This document shows, one piece after another, positions 33,995-39,497 of a stretch of 39,497 nt of DNA. The position numbers and the translations under genes are program-made. Below the pieces are notes generated by a model that worked only from the letters and a program-made list of their open reading frames with translations, did no database searches and was not told where the DNA came from. The stretch's first letter is position 1. Each line of letters opens with the position of its first letter. Source of the stretch: JAVBPA01 sp031549925 (GTDB taxonomy: Bacteria; Bacillota; Clostridia; Oscillospirales; CAG-272); assembly GCA_031549925.1 (NCBI GenBank), contig JAVBPA010000080.1, positions 1 through 39,497 on the forward strand. The letters are read 5' to 3'.

Positions 33995-34142
33995 TAAAAA
34001 TTATTGCGGTATGACTGCTTTGATGAAAATAGCAATACGGAAAACTTTTTTGAGTTTGATAAAACATCTGGTATGTTTTTAACATGTATTTATATATTAA
34101 AAATCACAAAGAGGTATTTTGTTTAAAATTTAGAGGTATTAT

Positions 34143-34919
34143 ATGTCCGCATATGAAAAAGTAATAGCTGCGCGTGATAAGAAACGACCTACCGCGCTTG
34201 ATTATATAAATAATGTTTTTTCTGATTTTATACAACTCCACGGTGATCGTTGTTATTCTGATGACAGAGCGGTTGTTTGCGGAATCGCACGTTTGGGCGA
34301 AGATCCTGTTACTGTAATAGGCCTCGAAAGAGGGCACGATACACGCGAAAAAGTCGCACGTAATTTCGGGAGCGCTCATCCAGAAGGATACCGCAAAGCT
34401 CTGCGTCATATGAAGCTTGCCGAAAAATTCAATCGTCCTGTTATATGTATAATCGATACATCCGGTGCGTATTGCGGTATAGGGGCTGAAGAACGCGGTC
34501 AGGGGCATGCGATAGCAACCAATCTTGTTGAAATGATGGATTTGGGTGTTCCCGTAATATCATTGCTTATCGGTGAGGGCGGGAGCGGAGGAGCTTTGGC
34601 TTTAGGGGTTGCGAATGAAGTATGGATGCTTGAAAATTCTATCTATTCTGTAATTTCACCCGAAGGCTGTGCGAGTATACTTTGGAAAGATTCGACCAAA
34701 GTCGAACAAGCCTCCGAATGTCTTCGTTTGACAGCGGCGGATTTGCTTGGATTTGAAGTTATTGAACGTATTATAGAAGAACCTGAAGATATTACACAAA
34801 TATATGATAATCTTCGCGGTGATTTAATAGTTAAAATCAAAGAATATTCACAAATGAACGGTAATGAACTTCGAATTCACAGGTATGACAAGTTCAGGAA
34901 AATCGGATTTCGGGAATAG
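34143..34919 (+). CDS. accA: Acetyl-CoA carboxylase carboxyltransferase, alpha subunit
   Basis: 258 residues, a short form that lacks some of the N-terminal helices of the ~315-residue E. coli protein, as is usual in clostridia and streptococci. Core text: DRAVVCGIARLGEDPVTVIG, NFGSAHPEGYRKALRHMKLAEKF, IDTSGAYCGIGAEERGQGHAIATNL and IGEGGSGGALALGVANEVWMLE, ending with the EGCASILWKD segment. degV follows by 12 bp, so it shares the transcript. Confidence 0.95.
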   Translation: MSAYEKVIAARDKKRPTALDYINNVFSDFIQLHGDRCYSDDRAVVCGIARLGEDPVTVIGLERGHDTREKVARNFGSAHPEGYRKALRHMKLAEKFNRPVICIIDTSGAYCGIGAEERGQGHAIATNLVEMMDLGVPVISLLIGEGGSGGALALGVANEVWMLENSIYSVISPEGCASILWKDSTKVEQASECLRLTAADLLGFEVIERIIEEPEDITQIYDNLRGDLIVKIKEYSQMNGNELRIHRYDKFRKIGFRE

Positions 34920-34931
34920 GTGAAATAAATA

Positions 34932-35759
34932 ATGGTAGCAATTGTTACAGACAGTTCGGTTTATATGACAAAACAGGAAGCTTCGATGATAGGAGTACGT
35001 GTTATTCCGATTCCTTATACCGTAAACGGTTACATGTACAATGAAACATATATTGATCAGAACGGAAATTTCGAATCACTTATAAGAAACAGCGGAAGCG
35101 TTTGTCAAACTTCACATCCGAGTATTGCGGCATATAAAAGCACCTTTGAAGAGCTTCTTTCAAATCATTTTGATATTTTATGTATAACAATATCCTCCAG
35201 ATTAAGCGGAGCGTATAACAGTGCTTCGGTTGCGGCGAAAGAACTTTCATCTCCGAATATATCTGTAGTAGATTCGCATATTGCTGCGGGGGGATTATAT
35301 TTGTTGTTAAAAGCAGCTTCATATATGGCGCAAAACGGTATGGATCACCGTATAATAGCTGATAACATAAAATTGATGCGGGATGATATAACGGTAAATT
35401 TTTCGCTTGATGATTTAACAGCTTTTAAAAACAGCGGAAGAATCAGTATTTTACGTCAGTCAGTGGGTACAATATTGAACACAAAACCGCTTTTCCGTTT
35501 TTCTGAAGGAGCAGTTGTTTCCGATGGCGTGGCAAAGGGAAGAGCTGATCAAATAAAAAAATTATGCGATTCGGCAGCCCGAACAAAAAACATTAAAAAT
35601 ATAATAGTGCATTATATAAAAAATGATGAAGCCGCATTTTTATTAAAGGAAGAATTAACAAAAAGATATCCTTTCGCAAATGTTGAAATGCGGAAAATCG
35701 GACCGGTTTTCGCAATTCATTTAGGGTTAAGCGTACTCGGTATTGTCATACAGCAATAA
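34932..35759 (+). CDS. DegV-family fatty-acid-binding protein (FakB-like)
   Basis: 275 residues. DegV proteins bind a fatty acid; FakB members present it to the kinase FakA, making acyl-phosphate from exogenous fatty acids. Visible are IVTDSS at the start, VCQTSHPSI (the TSQPS-type loop), ISSRLSGAYNSASVAAKEL, and the C-terminal IGPVFAIHLGLSVLG that closes the pocket. Being the last gene of the fab/acc cluster is direct context for a role in lipid metabolism. No fakA (Dak-domain kinase) gene is in the window. Confidence 0.9.
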   Translation: MVAIVTDSSVYMTKQEASMIGVRVIPIPYTVNGYMYNETYIDQNGNFESLIRNSGSVCQTSHPSIAAYKSTFEELLSNHFDILCITISSRLSGAYNSASVAAKELSSPNISVVDSHIAAGGLYLLLKAASYMAQNGMDHRIIADNIKLMRDDITVNFSLDDLTAFKNSGRISILRQSVGTILNTKPLFRFSEGAVVSDGVAKGRADQIKKLCDSAARTKNIKNIIVHYIKNDEAAFLLKEELTKRYPFANVEMRKIGPVFAIHLGLSVLGIVIQQ

Positions 35760-35923
35760 ATATTATATATAAGCGATTTGCTTTCATAAAAAAGTAATAA
35801 TGACTATAAACACTTAAAACATTTATTTTTATCAATATAATATTTTCTTTTTCTTTCCGGTTTGCGGTGTATTGCTTCAAATAACATCGTAGCAAAAAAA
35901 TAATACACGAATATAATGTAAAG

Positions 35924-35947
35924 AACCTGCATTTATATTTGTAGGTT
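35924..35947 (+). other. Small hairpin in the leader of the collagen-like gene
   Basis: AACCTGC (35924-35930) and GTAGGTT (35941-35947) can form a 7-bp stem with one G-T pair. No T tract follows. It lies about 30 bp before the start codon. The rest of 35760-35966 is AT-rich; I found no convincing sigma-G or sigma-K promoter. Confidence 0.3.
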
Positions 35948-35978
35948 ATTATTAAAAAGAAGGAAATTGGAAAAATAT

Positions 35979-36791
35979 ATGGCATGTTGTAATAATTGCA
36001 GACACAATCCCTGTTGTTGCCCAATTCCAGTTACCGGTCCGCGCGGTCCGCAAGGATTACCGGGAGCAACCGGAGCAACTGGTGCGACAGGAGCTACAGG
36101 CCCTCAAGGCCCGATTGGTTTAACTGGTGCAACGGGCGCAACTGGAGCAACCGGAGCAACAGGTTTAACAGGCCCTCAAGGTCCTCAGGGACCGATTGGG
36201 TTAACCGGAGCTACAGGTGCAACAGGAGCGACAGGTCCTCAAGGACCGATTGGATTAACAGGTGCAACAGGCGCTACAGGAGCTACAGGTCCTCAGGGAC
36301 CGATCGGGTTAACGGGAGCAACCGGTGCGACAGGTCCCCAAGGTCCTCAGGGTATACAAGGTATTCAGGGACCTGCAGGTATACTCAGTTTTGCTTATTT
36401 TGCAAATATAGGCGCACAAACAGTTGCACAGGGAGCAGCAATTCAATTTAACCAAACTCCTATTCCGGCAATATTACCGACTTCGATCAGTTTTACAGCT
36501 CCGACTAATGTTATAATAAATCAAGCAGGATTATATCAAATCACTTATTATGCGCTTCCTCGTATAAGAAATATAACTCTTGCTCTGTATATTGACGGTG
36601 TTGAAATTCCATTATCACGTTATACTTCATTTATTGCTGAAGCACCCGTTTATGGTCAGGTTATAGTAAACGTTGCTCTTGTACCGGCAGTGATAAATTT
36701 AGTAAACGTAACTCCGGCAACTGTATCGTTGGACAGCGGAGATTTGCCGAATATTGTCAACGCTTCTATGATCGTAACTAAATTGTCATAG
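35979..36791 (+). CDS. Collagen-like repeat protein, probable spore surface (BclA-like)
   Basis: 270 residues. The N-terminus is short and Cys-rich (MACCNNCRHNPCCCPIP). About 38 uninterrupted Gly-X-Y triplets follow (about 20-133), rich in GAT, GPQ, GPI and GLT units, and the C-terminal ~135-residue beta-rich domain resembles the trimerising BclA/C1q-like head. In Bacillus and Clostridium such proteins form exosporium or spore-surface filaments, with Thr in GXY units often glycosylated. The ATG at 35979 is preferred; an in-frame TTG at 35967 is only 3 bases from its aagaagg site. No signal peptide is present, as expected for a spore-surface protein made in the mother cell. Confidence 0.85.
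   Translation: MACCNNCRHNPCCCPIPVTGPRGPQGLPGATGATGATGATGPQGPIGLTGATGATGATGATGLTGPQGPQGPIGLTGATGATGATGPQGPIGLTGATGATGATGPQGPIGLTGATGATGPQGPQGIQGIQGPAGILSFAYFANIGAQTVAQGAAIQFNQTPIPAILPTSISFTAPTNVIINQAGLYQITYYALPRIRNITLALYIDGVEIPLSRYTSFIAEAPVYGQVIVNVALVPAVINLVNVTPATVSLDSGDLPNIVNASMIVTKLS
36049..36380 (+). repeat. GXY-coding tandem repeat region
   Basis: 9-bp periodic DNA with higher-order blocks of about 54 bp (units running from GPQGPIGLTGATGATG to the next GPQ). These are prone to copy-number change. It is coding, not CRISPR. Confidence 0.85.
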
Positions 36792-36867
36792 TAACGATTT
36801 GATTGTCATAATTAATTATAACCATATAATAATCATATCTCCAAATCCGGAAAATAATATAAATATA

Positions 36868-36902
36868 GGATCTGTCATAAAAATGGCAGATCCCGTTTTT
36901 TA
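36868..36902 (+). terminator. Terminator after the collagen-like gene
   Basis: A 10-bp stem with one G-T pair (GGATCTGTCA at 36868-36877, TGGCAGATCC at 36884-36893), a 6-nt loop, then T7 after cg. The rest of 36903-37023 is AT-rich and empty. Confidence 0.85.
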
Positions 36903-37023
36903 TTTTAGTTTTACTAAAACCATGTTAACTGTTCTGATTAATAACAGTTGATTTTTTCGTATATAATTTTGAATTAAAATTGTATATTGAAAATTTAAAT
37001 TATATTGATTTATCAAAAAAATT

Positions 37024-37689
37024 TTAAACTAAACCAAAATGATTTTCCAGCAATAAAATAGATCTTTCTATTGTGCTGTTTTCGTCGCGGATAATACTAA
37101 AAAGGTTATATTTTTTTACTTCCGCATAAATTTTTTCAACACCAATTCTGAATAATTCATCTTGAACGGCTATTTTTTTCTCCGGATCTTTTAGCGACAT
37201 AATACATTCTAAAAATTCCCGGTGATCTTCACGCTTACCGTAATTTTCGCAAGTAACTAATTCGGGAGAAGCCAGAAGACAAGCAATTCTGTTATAATCC
37301 GAAATTTCAATAAGTAATTCCATCGGAAGACTGATATCTGCCACAACTTTATTATGTTGAGATAATTTTATTAGTTCTATAATTGCATATTCTAAATATT
37401 CGCCGTATCCGTTGTAATCCCCGTCATCCAAAAACTCTTCTACGGATCTGCCGAAATACGCCTCCCAATTTGTTACAATTTGCCGTTTTGCGGCTTTCTT
37501 TTGATATTTTTCATCGATTATAGATTGCCATACTTTGAAATTATCTTCATGCCAATTATCGTTGAAATGAATGAACCCGTATTTTTTAGATAATTCTTTA
37601 CCGGCTGTCGTTTTTCCTCCGCAGGCTGTCCCTGATAAAAAATATACATTTTTTAAATTGTGCTTTAAAATATTTTCCGCTATATTCAT
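37024..37689 (-). CDS. P-loop kinase-like/AAA-family ATP-binding protein
   Basis: 221 residues. The Walker A motif is FLSGTACGGKTTAGKEL (P-loop at 20-27), followed by FIHFNDNWHEDNF, a long helical lid region, VVADISLPMELLIEI (a Walker B-like DIS strand) and a nucleotide-base segment IACLLASPEL. The layout is like small nucleoside, shikimate or gluconate kinases, but I cannot assign the substrate. The ATG at 37689 is preferred to a TTG at 37707. It is the last gene of the XRE-VanZ-kinase operon, 15 bp after the VanZ-like stop. Confidence 0.65.
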   Translation of the reverse strand: MNIAENILKHNLKNVYFLSGTACGGKTTAGKELSKKYGFIHFNDNWHEDNFKVWQSIIDEKYQKKAAKRQIVTNWEAYFGRSVEEFLDDGDYNGYGEYLEYAIIELIKLSQHNKVVADISLPMELLIEISDYNRIACLLASPELVTCENYGKREDHREFLECIMSLKDPEKKIAVQDELFRIGVEKIYAEVKKYNLFSIIRDENSTIERSILLLENHFGLV

Positions 37690-37703
37690 ATTACCATCCC
37701 TAA

Positions 37704-38243
37704 TCAAAAATTGAATCTTAATACAAACAGCATATATAAAATAACCGGTAAACCTGCTGTAAAAGATAAAACTGCAATAATTGTTTTCACTTTATATTCG
37801 GTTTTTAATAATTTGCTAAATAATTTATAAATTAATAATCCTAAAAAACCACCGATGCAATTTAAAATTAAATCGTCAACATCAGCTATTCCTATATTGA
37901 AAATAAATTGAAATAGTTCAATAAATAAACTGCTTATAAATATAAAAACAAAATATGATACAGATTTTTTCATCTTTATAAACAAAGGCAGGTACACTCC
38001 GAGAGGAACGAAAATAATAATATTTCCAAATACATTTGCCGGCATAAATCTTTTAACGTCTGTTTCTGTGCTTGTAAAATATTCCCAAATACCGGAAAAG
38101 GGAATAATATTTACAGATCTTTTTAAAGTATTTAAATCACCGGAAGAAACTCTTGATATAAAAAGTATTTTTATAAGTAAAAGAATGTAAAAAATGAACA
38201 CAATATATAAAATAGCTGTTATAATTATATTTTTATATTTCAT
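37704..38243 (-). CDS. VanZ-like membrane protein
   Basis: 179 residues with about five membrane helices. VanZ-family marks are visible: LKRSVNIIPFSGI near residue 40, NVFGNIIIFVPLGVYLPL, SLFIELFQFIF, and GIADVDDLILNCIGGFLGLLIY, where the family has 'r.~DidDvi.NtlGa.lG'. VanZ homologues are linked to low-level teicoplanin resistance and related envelope phenotypes, but most have no known role. It has a gaggg site and follows the XRE regulator by 30 bp. Confidence 0.88.
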   Translation of the reverse strand: MKYKNIIITAILYIVFIFYILLLIKILFISRVSSGDLNTLKRSVNIIPFSGIWEYFTSTETDVKRFMPANVFGNIIIFVPLGVYLPLFIKMKKSVSYFVFIFISSLFIELFQFIFNIGIADVDDLILNCIGGFLGLLIYKLFSKLLKTEYKVKTIIAVLSFTAGLPVILYMLFVLRFNF

Positions 38244-38273
38244 TTAATACATCCCTCAAAATTTAATATAATA

Positions 38274-39362
38274 CTATTTTAAATTATTTGAATATTCTTT
38301 TAATCTTTCAAAATATTTTATAAAACGTTCATTGTTTCGTAGAATATCAAATTCCTTTTTCAAAAGAAAATCTTCCCATAATATCCAGCAAAGATTGCGC
38401 GGATTTGACCAAGGATAATAATTGCTGCCGTCGTTTTCATTTGTCAAATTCATTTTATCAATGTGGTACATTGAATCCTGAACCGCTTTTTCAATATAAT
38501 CCAGCGCGTTTTGTATATCGTTTGCTTCGCAATACAATTCGGCAAGGATTATATTTTGGAACGCATTATTTATATGAATTCCTTCTGTATTTCCATGTAT
38601 ACTTATTGTCATATTTTCAATTTGCATAGCGATTTTCAAACATTCTATTTTTTGCATAACGTTCAAATTGTTTGCATGAGTATATTGTTTGATAAAATCG
38701 CAAAGTATTATCGTAAATCTTGAAATGGAGAGTTTTTGATAATGTTGCAATTTTTCTCCCTCCAAAACATATTTTAATGTTAAGTCTTGAGTGTAGTATG
38801 CTTCGGCGGGTAAAGTTGAAACAATTCTTGCAGCTTCTTCTTTCATACCCCATAAGGAATAGTTACGAATCAGTTCAAATTTATGTTCAAGACATTCGCT
38901 TGGGTTTGTTGTATTAATAATTATATTTCCTATGTCTATTACTTCGTTTTTGAAATTATCAATTTCAATTTTTGAAAAATTCGATTTATTGGAACAGGCG
39001 GTGCATAAAACTTCTATTAAGTAAAATTGTATTTTTTTATTAAGAGGATATTCTTTTAGAGCGCAGCGGGTTAAATCCAATGCTTCATTAACTTTACCAC
39101 AATTCAAAAGATTGCGTATATCTTTTATATATTCTGTAATTTTTTCCTCGCCTTTTATCGTTTCTGTACCAAGAAGTTCGTCAATCGTCACTTTAAAAAA
39201 TATTGCGATATGAGGAAGCAAATCAATATCGGGATAATTGGCTCCGTTTTCCCAACGGCTGACAGACTGAGGAGAAACATGAAATATATCGGCGATTTGT
39301 TCCTGAGTAAAATCGAGATTTTTGCGGAGCTGTTTAAATTTTTCGCTGAAATATATCGTCAT
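38274..39362 (-). CDS. XRE-family regulator with C-terminal TPR-like helical domain
   Basis: 362 residues. The N-terminal helix-turn-helix (about 4-62: LRKNLDFTQEQIADIFHVSPQSVSRWENG) is followed by ~290 residues of helical repeats with Ala/Leu/Tyr patterns (NALDYIEKAVQDS). This is the layout of XRE-TPR regulators that sense peptides or other ligands. The ATG at 39362 has gaggt 6 bases before it; an ATG at 39377 would add five residues. It is the first gene of the operon with the VanZ-like and kinase-like genes. A partial relative survives as a remnant at 8547-8741. Confidence 0.85.
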   Translation of the reverse strand: MTIYFSEKFKQLRKNLDFTQEQIADIFHVSPQSVSRWENGANYPDIDLLPHIAIFFKVTIDELLGTETIKGEEKITEYIKDIRNLLNCGKVNEALDLTRCALKEYPLNKKIQFYLIEVLCTACSNKSNFSKIEIDNFKNEVIDIGNIIINTTNPSECLEHKFELIRNYSLWGMKEEAARIVSTLPAEAYYTQDLTLKYVLEGEKLQHYQKLSISRFTIILCDFIKQYTHANNLNVMQKIECLKIAMQIENMTISIHGNTEGIHINNAFQNIILAELYCEANDIQNALDYIEKAVQDSMYHIDKMNLTNENDGSNYYPWSNPRNLCWILWEDFLLKKEFDILRNNERFIKYFERLKEYSNNLK

Positions 39363-39399
39363 TTTAATACCTCTCATATGAATTAATGATTTATTTTAA

Positions 39400-39446
39400 A
39401 GAATCGATTCTGTTAATATCATAAATTACAAGCGTTATAAAGTCAA
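39400..39446 (-). promoter_or_regulatory. Promoter and palindromic operator of the XRE operon
   Basis: On the minus strand TTGACT (39446-39441), 17 bp, then TATGAT (39423-39418) forms a good sigma-A promoter. Immediately downstream, AGAATCGATTCT (39400-39411) is a perfect 12-bp palindrome at the expected transcription start. This is a natural site for autoregulation by the XRE protein. Nothing else is recognised in 39447-39497. Confidence 0.7.
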
Positions 39447-39497
39447 GAACGCATTATGAGAAATATTTTAAAGAAAAACGAGATATTAATTACTTAT

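Noticed and set aside
36049..36380. Regular short repeats resembling a CRISPR or satellite array
   Set aside because: The period is 9 bp and encodes Gly-X-Y triplets in frame; there are no spacers or cas genes.
35996..36451. 151-residue ORF rich in Arg, Ser and Asn
   Set aside because: Frame-shifted shadow of the collagen-like repeat gene.

Overview
The window looks like a chromosomal segment of a low-GC, spore-forming Firmicute of class Clostridia, possibly a gut Oscillospirales-like lineage (inference). The reasons are strong AT bias, good Shine-Dalgarno sites, sigma-A-like promoters, several sporulation genes (cotJABC, gerW/ytfJ, dacF, a collagen-like spore-surface protein) and a Gram-positive type II fatty acid operon using FabK and FabZ.

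Layout. 1-890: the 3' part of a CobW-type GTPase gene with its terminator. 913-4751 (minus): a sugar-type ABC importer (two permeases and a beta-propeller/solute-binding lipoprotein split by a frameshift), with no ATPase nearby. 5072-9904 (minus): a rearranged spore-coat locus. An intact cotJABC operon is followed by a remnant of an XRE/TPR regulator, a giant ECF sigma factor and a 5'-truncated second cotJC; the two cotJC copies form ~0.54-0.56 kb direct repeats around about 3.6 kb. 10253-20702 (plus): housekeeping genes lon, engB/ysxC, lysA, a site-2 protease, scpA, scpB, a DUF2953 protein, gerW, dacF, an RsuA/RluB pseudouridine synthase and a GNAT-like protein. 20712-22559 (minus): a WapI-like immunity protein and a membrane-anchored surface protein. 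22745-24298: tRNA-Leu(UAG), an FMN-reductase gene between two inverted copies of a 26-bp repeat, and a 5'-truncated AlkZ-like winged-helix gene that starts at the second repeat. 24598-35759 (plus): one fatty acid cluster, marR(fabT-like)-fabH-acpP-fabK-fabD-fabG-fabF-accB-fabZ-accC-accD-accA-degV. 35979-36791: the collagen-like protein. 37024-39362 (minus): an XRE/TPR regulator, a VanZ-like protein and a P-loop kinase-like protein.

How the genes fit together. The fab cluster is a complete malonyl-CoA and elongation pathway under a MarR regulator; a perfect dyad just downstream of the -10 of the marR promoter is the likely operator. The terminal degV gene suggests a FakB-type fatty-acid-binding subunit linking exogenous fatty acid use to synthesis. 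lon-engB and scpA-scpB-DUF2953-gerW-dacF follow arrangements known from other Firmicutes. The accessory interest lies in the duplicated cotJ/sigma locus, the repeat-flanked oxidoreductase next to a decapitated gene, and the frameshifted transporter lipoprotein. I saw no CRISPR array, transposase, integrase, rRNA or prophage. No wholly new multi-gene system stands out with certainty; the best candidate is the cotJC-flanked ECF sigma segment.
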